A stretch of DNA of 64,000 nt. Origin: Ashinkailepas kermadecensis (Eukaryota > Arthropoda > Thecostraca > Neolepadidae). A program made the position numbers and the translations under genes. Below, one piece after another: positions 45,102 through 56,796 of the stretch. The stretch's first letter is position 1, and each line of letters starts with the position of its first letter. Location of the stretch: assembly GCA_034440615.1 (NCBI GenBank), contig JAOTOM010004363.1, forward strand, positions 174,501-238,500, in the 5' to 3' direction. The notes beneath the pieces are model-generated. The model was not told the origin of the DNA and made no database searches. It saw only the letters and a program-made list of their open reading frames with translations.

Positions 45102-45572
45102 TTGCTATTGCATAGCACACTCCCATTGTGCTACCATAGACAATCTCATCAGCATCACATCCCGAAGGAAGGTGCTGAATCCACTGCTAGGTACACCCTA
45201 TATAAAGTTATAAAGCGTTTAGACTTAATAAGAGACTCACTTGCTATTGCATAACACATTCAACAATTACAAACTCCTCCCATCATACCCATTGTGCTAC
45301 CATAGACAATCTCATCAGCATCACATCCCGAAGGAAGGTGCTGAATCCACTGCTAGGTACACCCTATATAAAGTTATAAAACGTTTAGACTTAATAAGAG
45401 ACTCACTTGCTATTGCATAACACACTCAACAATTACAAACTCCTCCCATCATACCCATTGTGCTACCATAGACAATCTCATCAGTATCACATCCCGAAGG
45501 AAGGTGCTGAATCCACTGCTAGGTACACCCTATATAAAGTTATAAAGCGTTCAGACTTAATAAGAGACCAAA
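45102..45572 (-). repeat. 166-bp tandem repeat in the LINE 3' UTR, ~3 copies
   Basis: Copies begin TTGCTATTGCAT at 45102, 45241 and 45407. The first lacks the 27-base stretch around CAACAATTACAAACTCC. Each copy ends with TATAAAGYGTTYAGACTTA + ATAAGAG, which also opens the terminal region near 44947-44985. So the 3' UTR has itself been amplified inside the element. Confidence 0.93.
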
Positions 45573-45857
45573 GGGCCCATCCAGTTAAGTCTGTAAATGG
45601 AAGATTATATAAGCCTGGTAAAAATACCCTCCCCAGCCATCCCACATCCTGAAGAATCAGTCCTCCAATATCCCACACACCTATCAATGCCTATCTACCC
45701 TAGCCTTCCAGCCCTATTCCCCTGATCTCTCTTAACACATGTGGATTGAATGGCTTATCAATAATTTTCAAACTGCATCCATGCCTGCTTAAAGGGGTCT
45801 GTGCCGTGCACACTTACTTAACATATATCTCACCCCATCCATCACAAATTAGAACTC

Positions 45858-46299
45858 AAAAACAAGATTTCCCTGTCTAAAAATGTATCCACCCTACTTT
45901 TAAATACATTCAATGAGGAACTCCCACAACATCAGCAGGCAGCCCATTCCACTGATCAACAACCTTTTGACTGAAGACCTGTTGTCGCTTAACTGTCCTA
46001 CACCTCAACTTGTCTAACCTGAATTGATGACCCCTATGTGATACTCTAAACTGAAGAGCGCCATTTAAATTGACCTGATCTAGTCCCTTAACAATTTTGT
46101 ACCTTTCAATCATGTCCCCCCTTAATCTCCTATACTTGAATGAGTACATATCTAATGCCACAAGCCCTTCTCCATATTCTAGGTTACCTATTCCACTGAT
46201 GAGTCTAGTTGCTTTGCGCTGCACTCTCTCTAACTTGTCTATATCTTTTTCTAGGCAGGGGCTCCAAGCTTGTACAGAATATTCCAAGTGGGGTCGCAC
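45858..46299 (-). pseudogene. CR1-like polyprotein, C-terminal domain
   Basis: The frame holds the CR1-type C-terminal region: RPHLEYSVQAWSPCL, DIDKLERVQRKATRLI, FKYRRLRGDMIERYKIVKGL, and VVDQWNGLPADVV. It is out of frame with the preceding RT piece (46819-46205); the frameshift lies near 46300. After a short break the reading SLNVFKSRVDTFLDREI continues to about 45858, the normal end of such proteins. Confidence 0.9.
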
Positions 46300-46819
46300 G
46301 TATGCTAAGTACAGTTTTTTTCATGACTTCCTTGCTCTTATACATCACACTTCTATTAATGAGTCCCAACATTCTGAATGCCCTGTTCCTAGCTAAGCTA
46401 CATTGCTTTTCTGCTTTAAGGTCTTTTGAAGCCAACACACCTAAGTCCCTTTCCTCTTCAATAACATCCAGTTCCCTCCCTCCCATTGTATATCTGAATG
46501 TCTCACCTCCAGACCCCAGATGCATAACCTTACACTTGTCATAGTTGAAAGACATCTGCCATTGATCAACCCACTTTTTTAGTTCCTCCAAGTCTAGTTG
46601 AATATTTCTAGATTGATTACAACTGTTTGCCACTCCTAACAGATTGATGTCATCCGCAAATTTGAACACTCTATTCCTCAGCCCTACCTCAATGTTATTT
46701 ACAAAGATGATAAAGAGAAGTGGCCCAAGAACAGAGCCCTGTGGTACTCCGCTCAGAATATCCTTGCAATCAGATTTACATCCATTTAACATTACCCTTT
46801 GTTTCCTTCCCCCAACCAT
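46205..46819 (-). pseudogene. CR1-like reverse transcriptase, palm with FADD box
   Basis: GVPQGSVLGPLLFIIF lies at residues 24-39 and FADDINLLG at 54-62, the latter carrying the paired catalytic aspartates (nucleotides about 46649-46660). IQLDLEELKKWVDQWQMSF follows. The last 30 codons, after SIRATPLG, are out of frame relative to the C-terminal domain. The scrap at 3822-3979 aligns with this segment. Confidence 0.92.
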
Positions 46820-47217
46820 GCTTCAATCCAACCTAGAACTTTTCCAACAATCCCATGGTGCTGTAGTTGATGAATTAGCCTCCCATGTGGAACTTTATCA
46901 AAAGCTTTGCTAAAGTCCAAGTACACAACATCTATCCTGCTTTGATTGTCTACTTCTTTAGTAACATACTCCATGAACTCCAAAAGGTTAGTTAAACAAG
47001 ACCTTTGATATCGAAATCCATGTTGAGTATCCCTTAAAAGATTGTGCCTATCAAGATGAATCTGAACATTCTGTTGAACCTGATTTTCTAGTACCTTGCA
47101 AACTATTGAGGTTAAACTGACTGGCCTGTAGTTCCCTACACACTTCATACTTCCCTTTTTGAAAACTGGTGCTACATTCGCATTTCTCCAATCTTCAGGC
47201 ACTTCAGAATATTCCAT
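46792..47217 (-). pseudogene. CR1-like reverse transcriptase, fingers and first catalytic Asp
   Basis: The frame reads EVPEDWRNANVAPVFKKGS, then NYRPVSLTSIVCKVLE, HGFRYQRSCLTNL, and YLDFSKAFDKVPH with the first catalytic aspartate at residue 101. It connects by a frameshift near 46800-46820 to the FADD-containing frame. These are the RT blocks found in intact CR1/L2-type elements. Confidence 0.92.
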
Positions 47218-48049
47218 AGACCGCCTGAAAATTATACCTAGGGGAACTGCTAAAGCTTTGGCACACTACTAAAACCCTAGCATATATATATATATCATCT
47301 GGTCCAGAAGCTTTATGAGGTTTTATATTCTGCAACAGCTTTTCTACAGCTTCTGTAGTTATTGTAAGATACTCCAACCTATCACCTGTCATGGCATACG
47401 ATTCAGTTGTTTCTATTCTTCCATAATTATTTTTAGTAAAGACTGATGATAATTGCTTGCTTAGGGATTCCACAATATCACAATCTTCAACCATTAATTC
47501 CCCATCTACCTCCAGTGGTCCTACACTATACTTCTTAGCCTTAAATTTGTAGAAACTAAAGAATATCATAGCATTACCTGCCGAACATTCCCGAGCTAAT
47601 TTGATTTGAGCCAGTCTTTTAGATGCCCTAACACACCTGCTAACTTTATTTCTAGCTATTTTATATGATTTGAGGTTTACCTCAGAGTTAGCATATTTTA
47701 GTTTCTTGAATGCCTGTTTCTTTGATTCCAATAAATGCTTTACTTCCCTGGTCAGCCATGAAGTGTGCTTAATCCTGGTTAATCTAATTCGCCCATTGGG
47801 AATGAACCTATCCTGACCTTGAAATAGTTTATATTTTATAATTCTCCACATTTCATAAGCATCTAAGCCTTTCAATAAGTTCTCCCAATTAATTTTATTC
47901 AGGAAGATCCTGAACTCATTGTAATTCCCTTTAGCAAAATTTGGAATCAATGTCTTATTGGTTCCTACATTTCCAACATACAATGAGAAGCGTATAATGT
48001 TGTGATCACTATTACCCAAGGTCTCTCCTATGTTCACATTTTGTACCAA
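47204..48049 (-). pseudogene. CR1-like polyprotein, endonuclease end and linker
   Basis: The frame opens after a stop near 48056, carries GETLGNSDHNIIRFSL (the SDH motif that closes APE endonucleases), then the basic linker (TSWLTREVKHLLESKKQAF), and ends at GPDDIYIYARVL, the start of the RT. A TA-repeat (ATATATATATAT near 47281-47294) has expanded at this DDIY position, adding codons, and the frame is lost shortly after, at VVC. Confidence 0.9.
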
Positions 48050-48405
48050 ATTTTCCTAATTATTAAGCGCAAGATCTAATATTTCATTTTCCCTTGTAGG
48101 TTCATATATCACTTGAAAGAATAAATTTTCCTCAAAACAATCCATGGAACTTCTTCCTGATTTGTTTAGACCTATAGTTTTGCTTCCCAATCCTGTTATG
48201 TTGAAATCCCCCAACAAAACAGTTCTCTCATGCGCTCTCCTACTTATTTCTTCCTACATCAACCTGTCCATGTTTTCATTTTGGCCTGGAGGTCTATAGA
48301 ATGCCCCAATCCTAAATTTTGTTCCATTCTTCAGAATTATATCTAACCACAAGGATTCTACTCCTTCACTATGTACCCTATCATCTATGGAATGAAATCA
48401 TTCGG
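48010..48405 (-). pseudogene. APE endonuclease fragment of the CR1-like element
   Basis: Reading the minus strand gives GVESLWLDIILKNG, IGAFYRPPGQNENMDRLM, a stop (about 48258), then VLLGDFNITG (GDFN motif), FFQVIYEPTREN, ILDLALNN, a second stop (about 48056), and the SDH motif. These are the C-terminal half of an APE-type endonuclease. The N-terminal half with its catalytic Glu is not found upstream, so the copy is 5'-truncated, as usual for LINEs. Confidence 0.88.
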
Positions 48406-48410
48406 CAATG

Positions 48411-49744
48411 ATTGACATCGGCTAGCGATAATTAAATCTGCGCATTGTGCTCAACATCAGGGCACAGTTATCGATAGTAGTGCGACTTCGGGAGAAGAGC
48501 TTCCGTGTTCAATATGTTTCTGTTAAAAGTGGTTACACGATTGCCGAATTTGGATTGCACTGCCCAATACGATGCCCATATTTCCAACGAATGCACCCTC
48601 CAGAATTACTGAAGAAGGCTATACCTATTGCTGAGATGGGTAGACTTCAAACGAAACCGGACGCCAGGATATGAAATCATGACACGTGGAGACGTACTCT
48701 CCAAACATCTCCAAATTTAACTTTGTTCTTTGCTGTTGCTTGGAAAATCAATCTAGAACATTCTCATCCTCTCCCCAACTCCCCCTTGTCGAAAAACAGT
48801 GGAGGTGGTTTTACACACATGTAAGTATCTCTGGATTATGTAAGTATCTCTGCTTCCAGATCGTTGCTGACACATGCTCACGAGACCTACTCGGAAGTTG
48901 GAAGGCAGACCCATTGACCCACTGCACTATTCTCCATTGTCTGTGGAGTAACTGTAATGCCAGAGAACACGATTAGCAATATATTGCCATGCTAGCTCGT
49001 GTGCGGCCATTCACTTCTGGCCTAGGTGCTACTATGTCGCTCCAGCTCCAGCATTGTCCCAAGAGTTGGCCACCTTACAGCGATTTCAGCCTGGTTCAAC
49101 TGCGTCATCAACAACAACAGCGGCGCTCTTTTGTCGACCAGGAGAGGAGTCTACCGTTCTTTTCATGCAGTTGCGATGACAATGCGTTTCTCCACAATCT
49201 GTTGTGGTACGCAGCCACGCCAAATTGGAAAACGCGACGAGGAAAAGAAAGCAGAACTATTTTCTTTGTGCACTAGCTTCCTTGTGAAACGGGTCCAGCG
49301 CATCCATTTGTATTGGCTTCCCAGAGATAAAATAACGTCGTGTTGACGCTATGGTTTACAACGGGATTTCCACACTGTTGGGAAAGATTGATTTCCTGCT
49401 GACGCTACAGCACCTTGTACTGATATTATTTGTATTCACTGTACGGACAGCGCGCTTCATAGCCTGTTGTGTGACACGGTCACACCGGAAGCCGCACCAG
49501 CTTCGCGACGTTCTGCGCCACTCAGTGCTTTCATTCAGAAATGAAGACTCATTTATCTTTGGAAGAAGAGGCAAAGACCTCTTCGTACGGAGCAAAACTA
49601 AAATGAGCGAGTGAGTGCGAGAGTGAGTGGCAATGGGCTTTGAGACGTGGCGAACTACAAGGGTAATTTGCGACGCCTGTAGGAAAATTGATGTTCAAAC
49701 CAGAGGGATTCCGGTGCCATCTTTGCTTCCGGCCTGTCGGCCAT
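48411..49744. other. No gene recognised
   Basis: Several plus frames of 75-106 codons (48447-48674, 48686-48976, 48989-49276, 49026-49346) show no known domain and overlap in different phases. No clear transposon ends. Confidence 0.5.
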
Positions 49745-50073
49745 GGCGACAAGTTGGTGCACCGTGACGAATTTTTGTACCATGTCGAATTGGTGTACGG
49801 TGTCGAATTGGTGTACCGTGTCGAATTCGTGTACCGTGACGAGTTGGTGTACCGTGACGAGTTGGTGTACCATGTCGAATTGATGCACCATGTCGAATTG
49901 GTGTACTGTGTCGAATTGATGTGCCGTGTCGAATTGGTATACCGTGTCGAATTGGTATACCGTTGGTGTACAGTGACGAATTGGTGTACCATGTCGAATT
50001 GGTGTACCGTGACGAATTAGTGTATCGTGACGAATTGGAGTACCTTACTGCATTGGTGTACTGTGACGAATTA
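49745..50073. repeat. 18-bp minisatellite, ~18 copies
   Basis: Two alternating forms: TGTACCGTGTCGAATTGG and TGTACCGTGACGAATTGG, plus CATGTCGAATTGG variants. As 18 is a multiple of three, Tyr/Val/Glu/Leu frames run through on both strands without being genes. Confidence 0.95.
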
Positions 50074-51689
50074 CTGTGTGGTTCGTGGTGCTATATGACC
50101 CTGATGAATGATAAATGATGAGTTGAATGCATCGCATAATAACCCAAGTTCTTTGGCAGCGTACACGACAGTATTAGAGCACAGATGGCTGGGCAGGTGT
50201 GCTGAGCGGCACCCGGCATTTGACCAGGTCGTAATGGGAACGTGTTTTCCTGTCGCAGATATGCTGCTGCAGCAGAGGCGGTGCCACGCTTCACGCAAGG
50301 CCCGGTGACGTCATAGGCCCGGCCCGGCGAGATCATCCCCGAGTGACGTCACCAACTGCAGCGCGCGAGTGACTTCAGTTGGCTTCTGACGAAGCCGGAG
50401 TAAATCCCACAGACTGGAAGGTGCCGCTGGAAATCCAGCCACCCTGATGCGGTGCCAACCTGATGCGGCGACTTCCTATGTTCGACACAAAAATGTCAGC
50501 TTCGCTCCTAGATGGAAGGTCACGACCAGAGTTCCTATGGTCAATTCCAAGGATTGTCAGAAGAAAAGTCGATATTTGGGAGTATAATTATCATGGTATA
50601 TTTAGGGATATCTAGTGTTGCCGATACAACACATGCATTACTACATTTGCGTCCTTCACTTACTGTGGAGAGGTCTTTTCCCATCTTCCAATGTGGCGAT
50701 TGTCAGCACGGGGTCCTATGGTCAATTACCATGGGTTTCAACTTCCGAACCCGGAACAAAATGACGTCGTAAATTGCGAAAGCTGAATGGTATTACGTCA
50801 CATGCAGCGTACCAGAGATTTAGGTGTCGTAGGATTCCATGTCGGCGGCATGGAACAGATGCATAGGCTCTTCGGAAACCAGCTCAACTAATTATACTCA
50901 AAATATGAGGACTAATTATACTCGAAATTCATGGAGGGTCAACACATCCACCATGCTTTCAAGCAACGAACGTTCGGCTTTCGGATGTCTCCCTTCCGGC
51001 GCCCAGCCAACTCCTCCTCCAGTCAGCAAGCGTCGGCCACTGTGACGGTGACATCAGCCTTTCCATTTGAACAGTTTTCTGATGCTTGAACATGGGACAC
51101 ACAGGTTAGGCCACACTCGCGCTGTGGCGTAACCTGCAACATCAAATTTATTGATAATCTTCCGCTAATGTTTATTCAGCTGTCCCCGTCTCAGTATTCT
51201 CAGCATTCGTCCTCAACCCCATTGCGTGTACATATCTGCTGTTCGAGCTGAAATGCGATCTTATCGTCACCCTGAAACGTTGATAGTGAAGCCGATATTA
51301 GTGAGAAGTCGACAATAGCTATAGTGAACGTTGCCACCCTCCCATCGCAAAGTGTGCGGATTCGTTCGTGGAACTGTTGTGCGTGCATGCGTGCGTGTGT
51401 GGGCGTTGGTGGTACCGATGTGACCTTAGCAGACTGATGGATCACCATCGCCGCGCCACCTCGGCCACCCGGGTGAGCCAGGTCGGAAACATTGTCGATG
51501 GTCTGTGAATGTCCAGCCGTCTCAGTGGCAGCGCCCACCCGCCGCACGTGTCTAGCTGTTCGAACCAGCTGCGGTGTCGTTCGTGAAACTTGCCGCGGAA
51601 ACCGGCACTCCGTCTCCGTCGCCCCACCCACACCCCTTATTGTAGCTGTCTCCGTCTCCCCACCTTCTCCTCGCGCTTTGGCTGCTCGG
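50074..51689. other. No gene recognised
   Basis: 50290-50470 is rich in GTGACGTCA-like words. Frames in 51200-51780 on both strands are GC-rich and lead into the following array. No domain recognised. Confidence 0.5.
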
Positions 51690-52049
51690 TCACCACACCA
51701 GCGCCGTGAGTGTATCTGTAGCCACACCAGCGCCGTGAATGTCTATCTAGCCACACCCGCGCCGTGGCTGTCTCTCTAGCCACCCCACGTCGTGAGTGTC
51801 TCTGTAGCCACACCCGCGCCGTGAGTGTCTCCGTCGCCACACCGCGTCGTGAGTGTCTCTGTAGCCACACCAGCGCCGTGAGTGTATCTGTAGCCACACC
51901 CGCGCCGTGAGTGTCTCCGTCGCCACACCGCGCCGTGACTGTCTCCGTCGCCACACCGCGCCGTGAGTGTCTCTGTAGCCACACCGCGTCGTGAGTGTCT
52001 CCGTCGCCACACCGCGTCGTGAGTGTCTCCATCGCGACACCGCGCCGTG
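51690..52049. repeat. 27-29 bp minisatellite, ~13 copies
   Basis: Unit GCCACACCGCGCCGTGAGTG + TCTCCGTC, with variants CCAGCGCC, CCCGCGCC, CGCGTCG and TCTGTA/TCTCTA for TCCGTC. Variation in unit length keeps shifting the frame. Confidence 0.94.
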
Positions 52050-52127
52050 GCCATCCCCGCCGGCCCCGTCGGTGCGTGGCAGGCTGGTTTGCTTGGTCTG
52101 CAGAGCCCGTACAAGTGAGCTGGTGAT

Positions 52128-52290
52128 CAGTGTTTGTAGATCAGCTGACCTCGCCGAATGCGTGTAGATCAGCCGATCTTAGCAGAGGCTACCTGCTCTT
52201 GCTACATAAGTGCAGGTCAGCTGACCTCACCGCGGTAAGCGTTGGTCGGCCGACCTCGCGAGGTAAGCACAGGCCCACTTACCCCCACAA
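52128..52290. repeat. Degenerate GATCAGCTGACCTCGC-type repeat
   Basis: Loose copies of RGATCAGCTGACCTCGCCG every 30-35 bases (about 52138, 52168, 52206, 52240). Many copies hold a PvuII-like CAGCTG or the related CAGCCG/CGGCCG word. Confidence 0.65.
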
Positions 52291-52309
52291 TGAGTACAGA
52301 TCTGCACGG

Positions 52310-52505
52310 TGATGGATGCCGATCAGCAGACTACCTACTCCACGATAAGTCCGGGTGAGCAGGTTTCCCGGCGATGGATGAAGGTTAGCAGACCCCAACT
52401 CCACCATAAGTCCGGGTCATCAGGTTTCCAGGCGTTGGATGTAGCCTAGTCCATCCTCCACGATAAATCCGGGTCAGCAGGTATCCCGGCGATGGGTGGA
52501 GGTCC
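52310..52505. repeat. ~60-bp tandem repeat, 3 copies
   Basis: The words GCGATGGATG, TCCACGATAAGTCCGGGT and AGCAGGTTTCCCGG repeat about every 60-63 bases. Confidence 0.85.
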
Positions 52506-52644
52506 GATGACCTCGATAACGCGCGTGATGGCCATTGAGTGGGCTTTGAAGCTCATATATGGGTACGATTGCTGGAAGGTATAAACAAATTCAAGAACAG
52601 ACCTACACTACCTGGTGAGGGGTAGTAAAGCGTCAATGTACCAA

Positions 52645-52727
52645 CTGTCCCATCTGCCCCATCTGTTCCATCTTCCCCATCTGCCCCATCTGCCCCATCT
52701 GTCCCATCTGCCCCATCTGTCCCATCG
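52645..52727. repeat. 9-bp minisatellite, ~9 copies
   Basis: Unit TGCCCCATC/TGTCCCATC. The minus strand reads Asp-Gly-Ala/Thr repeats as a by-product. Confidence 0.96.
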
Positions 52728-52816
52728 GTATTGATACCCGGTCTGTCAGCCTGTTCATGTTCGTCAAGCATTGTGTCGCGGTGATAAACTCGCGTACTCG
52801 CTTTCAGAGACCAAAG

Positions 52817-53248
52817 TCAATCAATAAAGGGTGCATCTACTTTGATGGGCAGATATTCACGAGTCCCATTCCCCGAGTATCTCGGATCTCTCTCACTCGG
52901 CTTGGGAAATTCGCTAGGCCTCCACCCAGGACGGCCTCGAGTACCGCCAGCGTCATATCGGCAAGCGCAGCCGGAAAGGCTTAGTCTAGACTGGCGGAAA
53001 GTGCCCATTACTTTTCTCATTTTGGATCGACACGAAGACATAAGGTGGCCTCGAACTGGCGAGGCCGGCTTCAGGCGGACTGCTGGGCTAAGCTTTTCAC
53101 GGCTGGGTGTCCGGGCTGCCGCGCATGGCCGGCTAATGCGCTGATCCGAATGGGCGGTGCCGCAGCTGCCACTCGCCTCGCCCCGACTCCTCCGGGATAA
53201 CAGCCAACAGATGAGACACAGGCGATTGGCTGACTTAGCGTTATCCAA
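52817..53248. other. GC-rich segment open on both strands, unassigned
   Basis: Minus frame 53248-52817 (143 codons) and plus frame 52842-53144 (100 codons) overlap. The segment is less repetitive and more GC-rich than its surroundings and ends in a cluster of GCCGG/GGCCGG words. I cannot attach either frame to a family, and neither shows a signal peptide or membrane segment. It could be an exon, a decayed element or a structured RNA. Confidence 0.3.
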
Positions 53249-53776
53249 TTAACGCAGTGTTTGTGTTTCTCTGACAGTATGCCCACATGTATTATGAATT
53301 ATTGATTGCTATGCCAATATCTCCAAAAAAATACGCTAGGTTATCGAAGATTAAATCATGTTGAAAGTATCGAGAATCTGCTGTTTTTGAAAGCAAGAAC
53401 TCGATTGGCATATACCAAACCGACTTACCACCCGGTAGACCTCACTTCAGTGACCATTTCTGGATTTGCTTCCACTGAAAAATGCGCATTGCAGCTGAGC
53501 TTAATGGGAAAAATATTGCAGTAGTTTGCGAGATTATTGCGTGGGGAAAATATCGACACCACAGCTCAAGGGACCCTTCCCTGCACGTGCTGTTGTCATA
53601 TCCATGCTGTTGATAGCTTGAGACATCTTTCCGCTGATGCCAGCCACGCCAGGGTGGACTAGAGCCGAACTACCGTGATTCGTGATCCGTGATCCGCACC
53701 GCCATGATCCGCAGTTCGCTCGTAGACAGACGTGACAAGCAGACTGGCCTGTCCAGACATTTGATGCACCAGCATG
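53249..53776. other. No gene seen
   Basis: Unique DNA. CGTGATTCGTGATCCGTGAT near 53673-53692 is a local triplication. Confidence 0.5.
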
Positions 53777-54322
53777 GCATCGACTATTGTCCGGCGTGGG
53801 AGCGACACCGGTGCAGGGGTGAGACGCCGTCGACATGAGCATTGACAGGTGTCGGAGAGGCACCGGTGCAGGGGTGAGACGCTTTCGACATGAGCATTGA
53901 CCGGTGTCGGAGCGGCACCGGTGCAGGGGTCGCCGTCGACATGACTATTCGCGGGTGTCGGAGCGGCACCGATGCTGGGGTGAGATGCTGTTGACATGAG
54001 CATTGACCGGTGTCGGAGAGGAATCGGTGCAGGGGTGAGACGCTTTCGACATGAGCATTGACCGGTGTCGGAACGGCACCGGTGCAGGGGTGGGACGCCG
54101 TCGACATGAGTATTGACCGGTGTCGGAACGGCACCGGTGCAGGGGTGGGACGCCGTCGACATGAGTATTGACCGGTGTCGGAGCGGCACCGATGCAGGGG
54201 TGGGACGCCGTCGACATGAGTATTGACCGGTGTCGAAGCGGCACTGGTGCAGGGGTGAGACGCCGTCGACATGACTATTCGCGGGTGTCTGAGCGGCACC
54301 GGTGCTGGGGTGAGATGCTGTT
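53777..54322. repeat. 55-bp minisatellite, ~10 copies
   Basis: The unit contains GTCGACATGAGCATTGACCG, GTGTCGGAGCGGCACCGG and TGCAGGGGTGAGACGCC. Some units carry ATGACTATTCGCGGGTGTC instead. The alternative block appears at 53936-53960 and again at 54267-54290, suggesting block duplication. Confidence 0.96.
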
Positions 54323-55127
54323 GACACCAGTGAGGCTGAAGTGGACTCAAGCTCGACTGGACCTTGGCAGCGCCCACCGGTGCAATGGATAACGATGTAA
54401 ATATCCTGGGCACGGCCAGACTCCCCCCCCCTCCCAGTCTCCATGTATTTAGAAAGTCTCATAGCCTGCGCCGGTGGATCGACGTGCGTCGTCATGGTTC
54501 ATGTTGTGCACTTTTTGTCGCGGCGATTTAGGTGTTGTCGTTCTTGCCAAAGGTAGTCGGTGGTTAGCCGTGATTGGCCGCATCTTGGTGATGGTATCTT
54601 CCGGGCAGCGGCGGTGACCAGTGAGGAGGTGTGTTCTTGCCATCGAGTGAGTCACGTCCGACTCGTGACGTACAACATTCAAGCCACTGGCCGCAACTGC
54701 TTTCGCGTTGTTTGTTGTCTGCGTGTTGAGTGTCCCTTTCCTCTCGCCTCAATACAGCTTTTGGTTGGAATGAGGCGTCTGAATACTTGCTCAGGCATAC
54801 ACCAGGACGACGACACCCGACAATACTGCAGGTTCACCATGATCAACATGGACCAGTCAGTGGTGTGATCAGGATGTGATGCATTCGTGCTGGGATTAAG
54901 TCGATGAGTGGTGAAGGCGCACCGAGGTGGTGAAGCGGGCATTTCATGCCCATCATCGCTGCCGCTGATCTTTGCCATGCTTTGTGTTGTCTTGCTTAGT
55001 CTATTTACTACTGAATTACTGCTACGGTGCGGGCTTCCTACTGTTCTCATTCCAAGTTAACTTTTTCACGAACGAGGCCAATAACAACAATAACATACCG
55101 TGTATAGCATTTATGTTCAACACAATG

Positions 55128-55130
<3 letters not shown>
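54323..55130. other. No gene recognised
   Basis: Frames at 54560-54868 (plus) and 54679-55050 (minus) have no recognised domain. A short C-run lies at 54422-54434. Confidence 0.5.

Positions 55131-55176
<46 letters not shown>
55131..55176. repeat. (TA)n microsatellite
   Basis: A clean TA dinucleotide run of about 46 bases. Confidence 0.97.
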
Positions 55177-55177
<1 letters not shown>

Positions 55178-56796
55178 ATGTAGGACGTCCATTGGACTGA
55201 AACGACCATACACGACCGAGGACCCCTTCATTATAAAAAACGCTTTGGCCACACCTGGCCGAACGTTCAGAAAAATTCTTATTAGGTACATTACCATCCA
55301 ACCAATTTTAGCCAGAGCACGCTTGTTCATGTCTATCTACTGACAATGAATGGTCTTAGAAACGCGTAGACCAGACCTTGCAACTTCAAAATCGTCCCTA
55401 TCCAAGGGAAGATCAATTCATTTGTCCATGTATCCACACACACCACTGTGTCACCGCCGAATCTCTTCCTCAGCCCGCCCCTGGTACAAGCAGGGCTGCT
55501 TTTGGCGCACTAAATACTAAGTACGGTACAAGTTGCCATTGACGGGAAGGACCAAAGGGAACGTTAGGAAAATGCGTCGAAGTTCAGAGCTCGGCGCATT
55601 TCGTTCGGACATCAAGTGAAAGAACTCAGAGGATTTGTCAATGAGCCGCTGGTTGGTCAATTACGTGACCGACTGATGTCGGCGACCAATTGAAGAATGC
55701 GCTCGTGGTTTTTGCCATGGCTACGAGACGTTGCTAACTTAACCCGACCGGTGACAAAATTCGCATTCCCAGAAAACAAGGATTTGCGCTTATTAAACTC
55801 AGCTGATCCAATAAGGCACGTGTTTTCCATTCCAGGTCAACCCACCATTTGGTAGTTGTGGTTAACGGAAAAGCCGAAATTTTCTCCAATTTATTGTATA
55901 ATGTCATATGGCCTGATTTGTAAAGTCAGTAATGACTACTATGCACGTTCCGCTTCCTGACAAGACTCACACTATCCTGGTCTGTCGATTTTCGTTTGGA
56001 TCAGCTGAATACGCACCACAGCTGCTGAGATAAATAGGGCTAGGACAAGGATTTTGCAAAATTCCCAAGCCTCACTTCACCTCAGCTGTGAAGCCTTTAT
56101 AATAGCCAAACAGATAAACAAGTGCGCCGACGCAATTGCCGCTGTGAATCGTCATATAGGCTGCAACACTGTGCTCTTCCTGCTGTGGCACAAGGCTGAC
56201 GGAGCGTCAGTTTGGCAACATTTCAATGTGTTTCATTCGACCTGCCAGTGACGCCCCTCATGGCTCCCCAAGCTAATAACCACTAGTATCCAAACGCGAA
56301 GTGCACCTGACTATCGATCACTGCTGAATCAGTCTGACCCATCGATTGGCTGTTGACCTGAGTAGAGGATGTATTGCCGCAGGGGCTGCAGCTTGAACGC
56401 CAACTGTCACGGCTGCAGCACCAACTTTCTCTAAGTTTACATGGTTTGTTTCGTGTCGCAACTGCAACCTTTTCTTTTGACGACAGACAATTTCGATTGT
56501 GCAACATACAATTTTTTTCTGAAAATTCACCACCTGTTGGAATGGATAGGTGTTAAACGCACCCTATTTAAGCTTCAGTTAATGACATGCGGCCGGACTG
56601 ATATCGAAAATGTCCATGATCTTCCCTTCAGTGACATTTCCGGCTATGCGCCTCCATTCGTTGCCAGGTTCCCTCGAATTGTACAAAAGCTCCTGCATGT
56701 TTCTTAGAGCTTCTTCCCGTTTCCTCAAGTACCCTTGTTCTCCTTCAAGTATCTAGTCTCAGGATCAAAATCAAGGACACCCACTGAAAGTGCAAA
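55177..56796. other. No gene recognised
   Basis: Single-copy-looking DNA. Short frames (56054-56251; 56441-56707) with no known domain. Confidence 0.5.

Larger units (their letters stand above)
44929..48410 (-). mobile_element. CR1-like non-LTR retrotransposon (LINE), 5'-truncated and decayed
   Basis: The minus strand encodes, in order: C-terminal part of an APE-type endonuclease (48400-48000), linker, reverse transcriptase (47310-46210), C-terminal domain (46299-45858), then a 0.9-kb 3' UTR containing a tandem repeat, ending in three octamers (CTTTATGA on the minus strand, 44929-44952). Short octamer repeats at the 3' end are characteristic of CR1-group LINEs, and the RT motifs (GVPQGSVLGP, FADD) agree. 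Its protein would nick target DNA and copy the RNA in place. At least three frameshifts and two stops inactivate it. The start of the endonuclease is missing beyond 48410. Confidence 0.93.
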
